Notes under the pieces: model-generated
Databases searched by the model: none
What the model saw: the letters and a program-made list of their open reading frames with translations, nothing else
What the model was told of the DNA's origin: nothing
Origin: Streptomyces mutomycini
Lineage (GTDB): Bacteria > Actinomycetota > Actinomycetes > Streptomycetales > Streptomycetaceae
DNA: 36,056 nt
Assembly (NCBI RefSeq): GCF_001700505.1
Contig: NZ_MAPV01000027.1
Location: forward strand, 1-36,056
Reading direction: 5' to 3'
Translations under genes and position numbers: made by a program
Shown here: positions 7,327 to 16,400 of the stretch, one piece after another
How the letters are laid out: every line of letters starts with the position of its first letter
How positions within the stretch are numbered: the stretch's first letter is position 1

Positions 7327-7410
7327 ATGGCCGATCCGGCCTTCGTCGTCACCACGATCGCGGTTTTCGCGCTGGTGGCCATCGCCGCCTGGGGGGTGAC
7401 GAAGCTGTGA
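7327..7410 (+). CDS. Small one-helix membrane peptide ahead of kdpF
   Basis: A 27-residue peptide, [16 protein letters not shown]...WGVTKL, almost entirely one transmembrane helix (about residues 5-22) with a Lys near the C-terminus. AGGAG lies 6 nt before the ATG, the best ribosome binding site in the kdp operon. Its TGA overlaps the kdpF GTG (GTGA), so kdpF translation is probably coupled to it. It resembles KdpF in size and build but is a separate gene; it lacks KdpF's [12 protein letters not shown] signature. A role as a KdpFABC accessory or stabilising peptide is inference from position only. Confidence 0.7.
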   Translation: MADPAFVVTTIAVFALVAIAAWGVTKL

Positions 7411-7496
7411 CCGCCGACACCATCGCCGGCCTGGTCGTGGCCGTCTCCCTGCTGGTCTACCTCGTCCTGGCGCTTGTGTATCCGGAGAGGTTCTAG
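7407..7496 (+). CDS. kdpF: KdpF, small subunit of the K+-transporting ATPase
   Basis: A 29-residue single-helix membrane peptide, [16 protein letters not shown] then [12 protein letters not shown], the characteristic KdpF tail. In the KdpFABC complex KdpF sits in the membrane beside KdpA and KdpB and stabilises the assembly. The GTG start overlaps the previous stop by GTGA and there is no independent ribosome binding site, implying translational coupling. kdpA begins 8 bp after the stop. Confidence 0.93.
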   Translation: MTADTIAGLVVAVSLLVYLVLALVYPERF

Positions 7497-7504
7497 AGCC
7501 CGAT

Positions 7505-9169
7505 ATGAGCCCCGTAACAGCTGGTGTGCTCCAGTTGCTCGCGCTGATTTCCGCGCTCGCACTGGCATACCGTCCACTCGGTGACTACATGGCCCGGGTC
7601 TACTCCTCGGAAAGGCATTACAGGCCGGAGAAGTGGATTTACCGTGCCATCGGAGCGAACCCCTCGGCCTCGATGCACTGGCCCGCCTATCTGCGCGGCG
7701 TACTCGCCTTCTCCGCGGTGAGCGTCCTCTTCCTCTACGCGCTTCAGCGCCTGCAGGGGGTGCTGCCCGGTTCGCTCGGCTTCGTCTCGATCGACCCGGA
7801 CCAGGCGTTCAACACCGCCGCCTCCTTCGTGTCGAACACCAACTGGCAGTCCTACTACGGCGAACAGGCCATGGGCCACGTCGTGCAGACGGGCGGCCTC
7901 GCGGTGCAGAACTTCCTCTCGGCGGCCGTCGGAATGGCCGTGGCCGTGGCCCTGGTACGCGGATTCTCACGCTCACGCACCGGCGGGCTCGGCAACTTCT
8001 GGACGGACCTGGTGCGCGGCACGGTGCGCATCCTGCTGCCGATCGCGGTGATCGGCGCACTGGTGCTGGTGGCGTGCGGTGTCATCCAGAACTTCTCCGG
8101 CATCCACGAGGTCGGCCGGTTCGCGGGCGGCACCCAGCAGTGGAACGGCGGCGCGGTCGCCTCGCAGGAGGTCATCAAGGAGCTGGGGACGAACGGCGGT
8201 GGTTACTTCAACGCCAACTCCGCCCACCCCTTCGAGAATCCGACCCCTTTCTCCAATCTCTTCGAGATCTTCCTGATCCTTCTGATCCCGTTCGCACTGA
8301 CCCGCACGTTCGGCCGCATGGTCGGCAACCTGCGGCAGGGCTACGCGATCCTCGCCACGATGGCCACCATCTGGATCGGCTTCACCGCCCTGATGATGTG
8401 GACCGAATTCGCTCACCACGGGCCGGCTCCGGAGATCGCCGGCGGAGCGATGGAGGGCAAGGAGACCCGCTTCGGCATCGGCGGATCGTCGGTCTTCGCC
8501 GTGGCGACCACCCTCACGTCGACCGGTGCGGTCAACTCCTTCCACTCCTCCTACACGGGGCTGGGCGGTGGCATCACCATGCTGGGCATGCAGCTGGGCG
8601 AGATCGCCCCCGGAGGTGTCGGATCCGGCCTCTACGGCATGCTGGTGATGGCGCTCATCGCGGTGTTCATAGCCGGCCTCATGGTCGGCCGTACGCCGGA
8701 GTACCTGGGCAAGAAGATCGGCACCCGTCAGATCAAGTTCGCGGCGTGCTACATCCTGATCACCCCGGCGCTGGTTCTCTGCTTCACCGCGGTGGCAATG
8801 GCGCTGCCCACTCCCGCCGACTCGATGACCAACAGCGGTGCCCACGGATTCTCCGAGATCCTCTACGCCTACACCTCGGGCGCCAACAACAACGGCTCCG
8901 CGTTCGCCGGGCTCAACGCCGACACCCAGTGGTTCAACACCACGATCGGCATCGCGATGCTGCTCGGCCGCTTCCTGCCGATCGTGTTCGTCCTGGCACT
9001 GGCCGGCTCGCTCGCCGGCCAACCCCCCGTACCGGCCACGGCGGGCACTCTGCGGACCGACAAGCCCCTCTACGCGGGCCTGCTCCTCGGCACGATCATC
9101 GTCCTCACCGGTCTGACCTACTTCCCGGCCCTGGCGCTGGGTCCGCTCGCTGAAGGGCTCGCCTCATGA
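7505..9169 (+). CDS. kdpA: KdpA, potassium-binding channel subunit
   Basis: A 554-residue polytopic membrane protein, the K+-selective translocating subunit of the high-affinity Kdp ATPase. It is related to SKT/Trk channels, with four repeated M1-P-M2 units and about ten helices. Selectivity-filter-like segments are seen at [10 protein letters not shown] (after AASFVSNT), [31 protein letters not shown] and [13 protein letters not shown]; these are the four family pore loops. Length equals the family norm. The ATG follows kdpF by 8 bp and the stop overlaps kdpB by ATGA. K+ taken up through KdpA is moved using ATP hydrolysis in KdpB. Confidence 0.98.
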   Translation: MSPVTAGVLQLLALISALALAYRPLGDYMARVYSSERHYRPEKWIYRAIGANPSASMHWPAYLRGVLAFSAVSVLFLYALQRLQGVLPGSLGFVSIDPDQAFNTAASFVSNTNWQSYYGEQAMGHVVQTGGLAVQNFLSAAVGMAVAVALVRGFSRSRTGGLGNFWTDLVRGTVRILLPIAVIGALVLVACGVIQNFSGIHEVGRFAGGTQQWNGGAVASQEVIKELGTNGGGYFNANSAHPFENPTPFSNLFEIFLILLIPFALTRTFGRMVGNLRQGYAILATMATIWIGFTALMMWTEFAHHGPAPEIAGGAMEGKETRFGIGGSSVFAVATTLTSTGAVNSFHSSYTGLGGGITMLGMQLGEIAPGGVGSGLYGMLVMALIAVFIAGLMVGRTPEYLGKKIGTRQIKFAACYILITPALVLCFTAVAMALPTPADSMTNSGAHGFSEILYAYTSGANNNGSAFAGLNADTQWFNTTIGIAMLLGRFLPIVFVLALAGSLAGQPPVPATAGTLRTDKPLYAGLLLGTIIVLTGLTYFPALALGPLAEGLAS

Positions 9170-11262
9170 GCACCGTCGCACCCACCCGTTCCCCGCACGA
9201 GGATCTGCGCGGCGGCGCCGTCGCGTCAGGCCGTGCCGGCGGGGGCCTCTTCGACCCCAGGCAGTTGCTCCGGTCCTTTCCGGACGCGGTGCGTAAGCTC
9301 GATCCGCGGATCATGGTCAAGTCCCCGGTCATGTTCGTGGTGTTCGTCGGCTCCGTGGTCACCACCCTGCTGGCGTTCCGGGATCCGGGTGACTGGTTCG
9401 GCTGGGCCATCGCGGCCTGGCTGTGGCTGACCACGGTCTTCGCCAATCTCGCCGAAGCCGTCGCCGAGGGACGTGGCAAGGCCCAGGCCGACACCCTGCG
9501 CAAGGCGAAGACCGACACGGTCGCCCGCCGGCTGGACGGCCGCGACGAGGTCGAGGTGCCCGGCACGGAGCTGCGCGTCGGCGACCTGGTCGTCTGCGAG
9601 GCCGGCGACATCATCCCCGGCGACGGTGACGTCACCGAGGGCGTCGCGTCCGTCGACGAGTCCGCCATCACGGGCGAATCGGCCCCGGTGATCCGTGAGT
9701 CCGGCGGCGACCGCAGTGCCGTCACCGGGGGCACGAAGGTGCTCTCCGACCGGATCGTCGTGAGGATCACCGCCAAGCCGGGCGAGACCTTCATCGACCG
9801 GATGATCGCCCTGGTCGAGGGCGCGGCCCGGCAGAAGACCCCGAACGAGATCGCGCTCAACATCCTGCTCGCGTCGCTGACCATCGTCTTCCTGCTGGCC
9901 GTCGTGACGCTCCAGCCGTTCGCGATTTACGCCGGTGCCAGACAGTCGCTGATCGTGCTCACCGCGCTGCTGGTCTGCCTGATCCCTACGACCATCGGCG
10001 CGCTCCTCTCCGCGATCGGCATCGCGGGCATGGACCGGCTGGTCCAGCGCAACGTCCTGGCCATGTCGGGACGCGCGGTGGAGGCCGCGGGTGACGTCTC
10101 GACGCTGCTGCTCGACAAGACCGGCACGATCACCCTCGGGAACCGGCAGGCAGCGGAGTTCCTACCGGCGAAGGGTGCGACCGAGGGGGAGCTGGCCGAT
10201 GCCGCGCAGCTGTCCTCGTTGGCCGACGAGACCCCCGAAGGCCGCTCGATCGTAGTGCTCGCGAAGGAGAGGTACGGCCTGCGCGAACGCCACCAGGGGG
10301 AGCTCGCCGACGCCGAATGGGTGCCCTTCACGGCTCAGACCCGCATGTCGGGAGTGAACCTGGACGGTCTCAAGGCCCGCAAGGGGGCGGCCGGTTCGGT
10401 CGCCGCGTGGGTGCGGGAGCGGGGCGGCCACGTCGCCGACGACGCCGGCCGGCTCGCCGACCGGATCTCGGAGGCCGGCGGCACACCGCTGCTGGTCGCC
10501 GTCGAGGACGCCGGGGGCGCCCGGATCCTCGGTGTCGTGCACCTGAAGGACGTCGTCAAGGACGGGATGCGGGAACGGTTCGACGAACTGCGCCGGATGG
10601 GCATCAGGACCGTCATGATCACGGGTGACAACCCGCTCACCGCCAAGGCGATCGCAGAGGAGGCGGGAGTCGACGACTTCCTCGCCGAGGCGACCCCCGA
10701 GGACAAGATGGCCCTCATCAAGCGGGAACAGGCGGGCGGCAGACTCGTCGCGATGACGGGTGACGGCACCAACGACGCCCCCGCGCTCGCCCAGGCGGAT
10801 GTCGGCGTGGCGATGAACACCGGCACCTCGGCCGCCAAGGAGGCCGGGAACATGGTGGACCTGGACTCCGACCCCACCAAGCTGATCGAGATCGTCGGGA
10901 TCGGCAAGCAGCTCCTCATCACCCGGGGCGCCCTGACCACGTTCTCCATATCGAACGACGTCGCGAAGTACTTCGCGATCATTCCGGCGATGTTCGCGGT
11001 GGCCCACCCCGGCCTCGAGAAGCTCGACGTGATGGGCCTCGCGTCACCGGAATCCGCGATCCTGTCCGCCGTCATCTTCAACGCGCTGATCATCATCGCC
11101 CTCGTACCGCTCGCCCTCAAGGGAGTCCGCTACCAACCGGCCGGCGCCGACAGGATGCTCCGCCGCAACCTCGGGATCTACGGACTGGGCGGCCTGGTCG
11201 CCCCGTTCGTCGGCATCAAGATCATCGACCTGCTCATCTCCCTCGTTCCCGGGCTCTCCTGA
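9166..11262 (+). CDS. kdpB: KdpB, P-type ATPase catalytic subunit
   Basis: A 698-residue type IA P-type ATPase that couples ATP hydrolysis to K+ uptake. The actuator-domain TGES motif is at 169-172; Ser172 corresponds to the serine whose phosphorylation inhibits E. coli KdpB. The phosphorylation motif DKTGT has Asp317. The nucleotide-binding and P-domain motifs follow, with [20 protein letters not shown] and [10 protein letters not shown]. Helices flank the catalytic domains, including the K+-pathway helix around [15 protein letters not shown]. The ATG overlaps the kdpA stop by 4 bp. kdpC follows after 19 bp. Confidence 0.98.
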   Translation: MSTVAPTRSPHEDLRGGAVASGRAGGGLFDPRQLLRSFPDAVRKLDPRIMVKSPVMFVVFVGSVVTTLLAFRDPGDWFGWAIAAWLWLTTVFANLAEAVAEGRGKAQADTLRKAKTDTVARRLDGRDEVEVPGTELRVGDLVVCEAGDIIPGDGDVTEGVASVDESAITGESAPVIRESGGDRSAVTGGTKVLSDRIVVRITAKPGETFIDRMIALVEGAARQKTPNEIALNILLASLTIVFLLAVVTLQPFAIYAGARQSLIVLTALLVCLIPTTIGALLSAIGIAGMDRLVQRNVLAMSGRAVEAAGDVSTLLLDKTGTITLGNRQAAEFLPAKGATEGELADAAQLSSLADETPEGRSIVVLAKERYGLRERHQGELADAEWVPFTAQTRMSGVNLDGLKARKGAAGSVAAWVRERGGHVADDAGRLADRISEAGGTPLLVAVEDAGGARILGVVHLKDVVKDGMRERFDELRRMGIRTVMITGDNPLTAKAIAEEAGVDDFLAEATPEDKMALIKREQAGGRLVAMTGDGTNDAPALAQADVGVAMNTGTSAAKEAGNMVDLDSDPTKLIEIVGIGKQLLITRGALTTFSISNDVAKYFAIIPAMFAVAHPGLEKLDVMGLASPESAILSAVIFNALIIIALVPLALKGVRYQPAGADRMLRRNLGIYGLGGLVAPFVGIKIIDLLISLVPGLS

Positions 11263-11281
11263 ACCAGAACGGCTGATCGCC

Positions 11282-11959
11282 ATGAACACCTCTGTCAAGA
11301 ACACCACCCGCCTGCTCGGGGCCGGGCTGCGCGCACTGCTCGTCCTGAGCGTCATCTGCGGCGTCGTCTACCCGCTCACCGTCACGGGCGTCGCGCAGGC
11401 GTTCTTCCGCGCGAAGGCCAACGGTTCCGAGATCAGTGACGGAAACGGCGACACCGTCGGGTCGTCCCTGATCGGGCAGACGTACAACCTGCCGAAGCGG
11501 AACCCCGACGATCCGCAGGAGGCGGCGCAGCCGGACCTGAGGTGGTTCCAGCCGCGCCCCTCGAACGGCCTGGGGAGCAACAGCGTCAACCAGCGGTACG
11601 CGCTGATCCTCTCCGGTGCCACCAACCGCTCCGCGGACAACGCCGAACTGGTCACATGGGTCACCGAAGCGAAGGCGGCGGTCGTGGCGGACAACTCCAC
11701 CCCGTCCTACACGGTGCGGCCCGAGGACGTACCGGCCGAGGCGGTCACGTCGTCCGGCTCGGGCCTCGACCCGGACATCTCCCCGGCGTACGCGCGGCTC
11801 CAGGTCCACAGGGTCGCCGAGCGGAACAACCTCCCGGTCCGGCAGGTCGCGGAGCTCGTGACCGAACACACCGAGGGCCGCACCCTCGGGTTCATGGGCG
11901 AGCCCCGGGTCAACGTGCTGGAGCTCAACATCGCGCTCAGGGACGTACGCAAGGGCTGA
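11282..11959 (+). CDS. kdpC: KdpC subunit of the K+-transporting ATPase
   Basis: A 225-residue KdpC with a single N-terminal membrane helix (about 15-40, LRALLVLSVICGVVYPLTVTG) and an extracytoplasmic domain containing the family blocks SLIGQ (with YNLPKRNPDD), WFQPRPS, SGLDPDISPAYARLQ and RTLGFMGEPRVNVLELN. KdpC stabilises the complex and is thought to raise ATP affinity. The usual sensor-kinase and regulator genes kdpD/kdpE do not follow; the next gene is unrelated. Confidence 0.97.
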   Translation: MNTSVKNTTRLLGAGLRALLVLSVICGVVYPLTVTGVAQAFFRAKANGSEISDGNGDTVGSSLIGQTYNLPKRNPDDPQEAAQPDLRWFQPRPSNGLGSNSVNQRYALILSGATNRSADNAELVTWVTEAKAAVVADNSTPSYTVRPEDVPAEAVTSSGSGLDPDISPAYARLQVHRVAERNNLPVRQVAELVTEHTEGRTLGFMGEPRVNVLELNIALRDVRKG

Positions 11960-12005
11960 CCCGACGCGGTGCCGGCGGTGCGTTCTGTTCAGCTTGAGCC
12001 CAACA

Positions 12006-12024
12006 GTCTCGAAAGTTTCGAGAC
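12006..12024. promoter_or_regulatory. Palindromic operator of xylan-control type
   Basis: GTCTCGAAA and TTTCGAGAC are perfect inverted 9-bp arms around one G. The core CGAAAGTTTCG is the reverse complement of the CGAAACTTTCG element that I recall from upstream of streptomycete xylanase genes. It lies 313 bp before the esterase ATG. A LacI-type repressor is the likeliest ligand. Confidence 0.7.
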
Positions 12025-12145
12025 CGATCGACTCGATTCCTGACGCGCATTCCGCATCGCCGGATGTACGAAGCTTCACCCTTCGACCCGCATCCCACTT
12101 GAACTGGCAGAACAGTAAGGACCCACCACACGCTCCGGGCCGACG

Positions 12146-12167
12146 CTTTCGTAATACCTGCCGAAAG
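12146..12167. promoter_or_regulatory. Second CGAAAG-type inverted repeat beside the -35
   Basis: CTTTCG (12146-12151) and CGAAAG (12162-12167) are inverted around 10 bp and end 3 bp before TTGACA. The half-sites match those of the palindrome at 12006-12024, so the same regulator may bind both, possibly by looping. Confidence 0.5.
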
Positions 12168-12169
12168 TA

Positions 12170-12198
12170 TTGACACCCAACGGAGCCAGCTCAACACT
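12170..12198 (+). promoter_or_regulatory. Probable acetylxylan esterase promoter
   Basis: Perfect -35 TTGACA (12170-12175), 17-bp spacer, weak -10 AACACT (12193-12198). The resulting 5' untranslated region would be about 130 nt and would include the hairpin at 12256-12287. Confidence 0.5.
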
Positions 12199-12255
12199 GT
12201 TCGCCGTCGGCAGACCTCAACCACTGTCGATCCGGGTCCCGTAGACCCCACCGGC

Positions 12256-12287
12256 GGGGCGACGGCGGTCCTGGCCGCCGCCGCCCC
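12256..12287 (+). terminator. GC-rich hairpin, terminator or leader structure
   Basis: GGGGCG pairs with CGCCCC, one A-C mismatch, then CGGCGG with CCGCCG, around TCCTGG. It could end the kdp transcript or fold in the esterase leader; no U-tract follows. Confidence 0.45.
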
Positions 12288-12336
12288 GCATCCAGCGGTT
12301 CCGCCCCATCCGATCAGGACGAGAAGGGCTCATGCC

Positions 12337-13317
12337 ATGCGCATCCCAGCACGCCTGTTCTTACGGCCCGTGGTCGCGGCGCTGGCCGTCGTCACGCTGG
12401 CCGCGACCGCCACTGCCGCCACCGGCACGACCCCATCGCACGCCGCCACCGCCGCGGCCTGCAACGGGTACGTCGGCCTCGCCTTCGACGACGGCCCGTC
12501 GAACAGCACACCGGGCCTGCTCAACGCCCTGAAGCAGAACGGGCTGCGGGCCACCATGTTCAACCAGGGCCAGTACGCCGCCTCCAACGCGGCCCAGGTC
12601 AGGGCCCAGGTCGACGCCGGCATGTGGGTCGGCAACCACAGCTACACCCATCCCCACCTGACTCAGCAGAGTCAGGCACAGGTGGACTCCGAGCTCTCCC
12701 GCACCCAGCAGGCCATCGCCGCTGCCGGAGGCGGTACGCCGGAACTGTTCCGCCCTCCCTACGGGGAGTCCAACGCGACGGTGCGGGCTTCCGCTGCCAA
12801 GTACGGCCTGACGCAGATCATCTGGGACGTCGACTCACAGGACTGGAACGGCGCGAGCACCGATGCGATCGTGCAGGCCAGTGCCCGGCTCACCAACGGA
12901 CAGATCATCCTCATGCACGACTGGTCGGCCAACACGCTCGCCGCGATCCCGCGTATCGCCCAGGGTCTGGCGAGCCGCGGGCTGTGCGCCGGCATGATCT
13001 CTCCGCAGACCGGCTGCGCCGTCGCCCCCGACGGCGGCGGCACGGGCGGCGGCGGGTGTGCCGCCACCCTGACGGCGGGCGACAGGTGGAGCGACCGCTA
13101 CAACATCAACGTCGCGGTCTCCGGATCCAGCAACTGGACCGTCACGATGACCCTCCCCTCCCCCGCCAAGGTCCTCTCCACCTGGAACACCGGCGCCACC
13201 TACCCCAGCTCACAGGTACTCATCGCCAAACCGAACGGGAGCGGCAACAACTGGGGCGCCACCATCCAGGCCAACGGCAACTGGACCTGGCCCACCGTCA
13301 CCTGCACCACCGGCTGA
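12337..13317 (+). CDS. axeA: Secreted acetylxylan esterase, CE4 (NodB) plus CBM2
   Basis: A 326-residue exported enzyme. Residues 1-~36 are a signal peptide ending near SHA. The NodB/CE4 deacetylase domain (about 42-225) carries all motifs: FDDGPS (50-55; Asp51/Asp52), HSYTH (101-105; metal-binding His101, His105), RPPYG (139-143), WDVDSQDW (163-170) and LMHDW (192-196). A Gly-rich linker (~232-240) joins a C-terminal carbohydrate-binding module family 2 ([29 protein letters not shown]). This layout matches Streptomyces AxeA, which removes acetyl groups from xylan; chitin-oligomer deacetylase is the alternative. GAGAAGGG lies 8 nt before the ATG. Codon 9 is TTA, so translation should depend on the bldA tRNA. 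Confidence 0.88.
   Translation: MRIPARLFLRPVVAALAVVTLAATATAATGTTPSHAATAAACNGYVGLAFDDGPSNSTPGLLNALKQNGLRATMFNQGQYAASNAAQVRAQVDAGMWVGNHSYTHPHLTQQSQAQVDSELSRTQQAIAAAGGGTPELFRPPYGESNATVRASAAKYGLTQIIWDVDSQDWNGASTDAIVQASARLTNGQIILMHDWSANTLAAIPRIAQGLASRGLCAGMISPQTGCAVAPDGGGTGGGGCAATLTAGDRWSDRYNINVAVSGSSNWTVTMTLPSPAKVLSTWNTGATYPSSQVLIAKPNGSGNNWGATIQANGNWTWPTVTCTTG
12361..12363 (+). other. TTA (bldA) codon 9 of the esterase
   Basis: In-frame TTA in the signal-peptide region, the position where missing bldA tRNA would block translation most effectively. Confidence 0.9.
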
Positions 13318-13452
13318 CACGGGCTTCCGGGACCGGTGGGGGCGGCGAGACCCTGCCCGCCACCTCCACCGGCTTCCCGCAGCCCTGAGTCAGGGCGGTG
13401 AGGCTGGATACCTCGTTGACGTCGGATCTGCTGTCCGAACCGCGACCGTGCC

Positions 13453-16400
13453 TCACAGCGTCTGCGGGCAAACGGGTTCCTCACCGGATTCGGGGGCATA
13501 GTTCCGCCGTTCGGCAGCGGACAGGTCGCGGGCCACGGCTCGGCAGATGGTGTCGACCGCTTCATCGGGCGCGGAGAGCACGACGTCCCAGAGGCGTACG
13601 ATCCGGTCCCCGGTTCCTGCTGCCAGAGTCCGTCCGTCCGGGCTGAGGGCCACCACGGTGACGACGCCGCCGGGCAGGGAGAACGTGGTGCGGGACCGCT
13701 GGGTCGACAGGTCCCACAGCCGCACGGTGCCGTCGTAGCTGCTACTCGCGAGCGTCATGCCGTCAGCGGAGAACGCAGTGGTGGTGACGTGGCGGGTATG
13801 ACCGGTGAGCGTCGCCCGGAGGCTGCCGTCAGTGGTGTCCCAGACGCGGATGTCGCCCTCCGACCGGCCGATTGCAAGGCTTCGCCCGTCGGGCGAGAAC
13901 ATCAGCTTCCCGGTATCCGCGACGGTGGCCAGCGTCTTGCCCTCGGCGGTGTCCCACAACCTGGTCCGCTGTCCTTGGCTGACGGCCAGAACGCCCCCGT
14001 CCGACGACAGGGCCAGTTCAGCCTGCCCCTTGTCCTGGTCCGGCAGCGGTACCCGGGGTAAGTCCTTGCCGGTACGGGTGTTCATCAGCCGGGCTTTCGC
14101 GTCCTCCCCGTGCTCGACGAAGCCCAACACCTCACCGTCCCCGCTGAGGGCCACCGCCTCTACGTAGCCGCTGTCATGACGCCCCGGCGCGGCGAGGACC
14201 CGGCCGGTGGCCACGTCCCACAGTTCGACCCTTCCCTTTTCGCTCCATCCCACTGCCAGCGCACGCTGATGGGCGTCGAATGCCGTGGCCCACGCGACGC
14301 GGCCGGAAAGCTCGCCCTGCAGCCTGCCCCTGGCCGGGGCCCACAGCTGTACGGTGTCGCCGCGAGCCAGCAGTGCGCGGGAATCGGGGCTGAAGACCAG
14401 AGAGGGTGGGCTCCCGGCGTGCTGCGTGGTGTCGGCGTTCAGGGCCAGCCGCGGCAGAACAGTGCTGAGGCCCCAAACCCGCGCTCCGTCATTCCCCCCG
14501 GTGAGGAGTGAGCGGCCGTCGGGAGTGAAGACCGCGGGCTCCGTCACACGGCTGTAGACACCCAGGGTTTTTCGGGCAGGGACATCCCAGAGCCTTGCCG
14601 TGCCGTCGTTGTAGATGGCCGCGAGCGTGTGTCCGTCCGGGCCGAAGGTCACGTCGTCGACGAGGGTGCTGTCCCGTCCCTGGAGGGTGGTGGTGGCCCA
14701 CTCACCTCCGGTAACCTCCCACAGAGCGGCGGAGCCGTCCTGATGACCGACCGCGAGGAGTGCGCCGTCGGCACTGAATTCCAGTGTGCCGATGGCCTTC
14801 GCGCCGTGTGAGGCCAACGATTCCTTGCGCTTGCCGCTCGCGACGTCCCACAGTTCGAGGGTGCCGTTGCCACTGCCGATGGCCACGGTGCGCCCGTCAG
14901 GTGAAAACGCGTGGAACGACTCCGCCCTCACGACGGTGTAGCCGGTGAACCGGTGCGTGGGACGGTGTGCCGTCAGGTTCCAGACCGTGATCTCGGAGTC
15001 GGTGTTGCTGCTGAGCAGGCGACGGCCGTCCGGGGTGAAACGCAGTGCTGCGACAGGCCGCTCGCCCGAGTCCAGGATCTCGCCGCGTTGCCGGTCGGAC
15101 CGCACGTCCCATAGTCGGATGCCGCCGTCGCCGGTACCCACAGCGAGCGACTTTCCCGTCGGGTCGAAGACGATCTCCCGAAGGTTCGCGGCGGGAAGTC
15201 GCAGCTTGCGTGCCTTCCCGTCGGACAGCGACCAGATCCGTACATGCTGCTCGTCATCGACGGCCGCGAGGTTCTTCCCGTCGGGGCTGAGTGCCATGGC
15301 CACCCCTGTCACGTCCGGGAGCCGGAGTTTCAGGGGCAGCCCGGCCGCGGCGTACACGGCAGCGGTGGCCTCCTCAGTGGGTTTCGTCCGGTACGCCTGG
15401 ACGGCGAGCAGCGACGCAAGGTCGGGCGAGGAGTCGATCAGGCCCGCGGACTGGGCGGCGAGTTGCCTCGACCGGGCCATCTCCTCGGCCTCGACGGCAG
15501 TCTGCCGCTGCCATACCGCGATTCCCGCCGCCAGGAGCGACGTAGCGAGGGCGACGGCCAGGAAGCTGTTCAGGCGGCGCAGTCTCCTGTGTCTGGCCTG
15601 CTGGTGGTCTCGGCTCGCCCGGAGGAAGGCGGCCGTCTCACGAGGTAGTCGGCGCGCGGCCGCGTGCTCCAGTCCCTCGCTCAGTACCGATCCGCTGAGG
15701 AGCTCTTCCGGAGACCGCTGGTGCGCCGTCCAACGGGCGCGCTGTTCCTCGGCCCGGCGCAGCCAGTCCTGGAAGCGATGGTCCTGCCGGACCCATTCCC
15801 GTAGCTCACCCCAGTCGCGGATCAGCGCCTCGTGAATGAGTTCGGCGACCGGTGTTCGAGGGCCGTCAGAGAGGTTTCGGGTGATGATGATGCGGGTGTG
15901 GATGAGTGCGTCGAGCACCTCGCCCACTTCCGGACCGCCTCCGGCGTCGGCGGCGATGTCCCGCAACGTGCTCAGCGGAAGTTGCTGGCGGACGGCGGGG
16001 ATTCGGCGGGCCTCGTCGGCAGGGCGCACCAACGCGGTGAGCAGTCGCTGCGCGATCGGCTGCTGGGCCGGGGCCATCTGGTGCAGCGCCGTGTTGCACC
16101 AGGTGGCGAGGGAGCCGCTGATGCTGCCCAGCCGCTGGTAGGCGTCGTGGGTGAGGCGACCGTCTGTCCGCCTTCGCCAGAGCTCGCTGAGGGCGAGTTC
16201 GAGCGCCGGCAGCATGGTGGAGCGGGCGCGCTGAGCACCGGCACCGGCCCGTGCGGGTTCGGCGTTCAGGACGTCGGTCACGATGCGTTGCGGCAGACCG
16301 TCGGCGAAGCGCAGCCCGACCGCTTCCGCAGGCAGGGTGATGATGTCGCGCAGTTCCTGCACGCCGAGCGTCGCCGGCACATCCACCAGTCCGGGTTTCA

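Larger units (their letters stand above)
11960..12336. other. Intergenic region, kdpC to acetylxylan esterase
   Basis: 377 bp without a gene. It contains a perfect 19-bp palindrome (12006-12024), a second CTTTCG...CGAAAG repeat (12146-12167), a perfect TTGACA (12170-12175) and a GC-rich hairpin (12256-12287) close to the esterase start. Confidence 0.75.

Noticed and set aside
13307..13339. Terminator after the acetylxylan esterase
   Set aside because: Only a 7-bp CCACCGG/CCGGTGG stem with a 19-nt loop starting inside the coding sequence; too weak to list.
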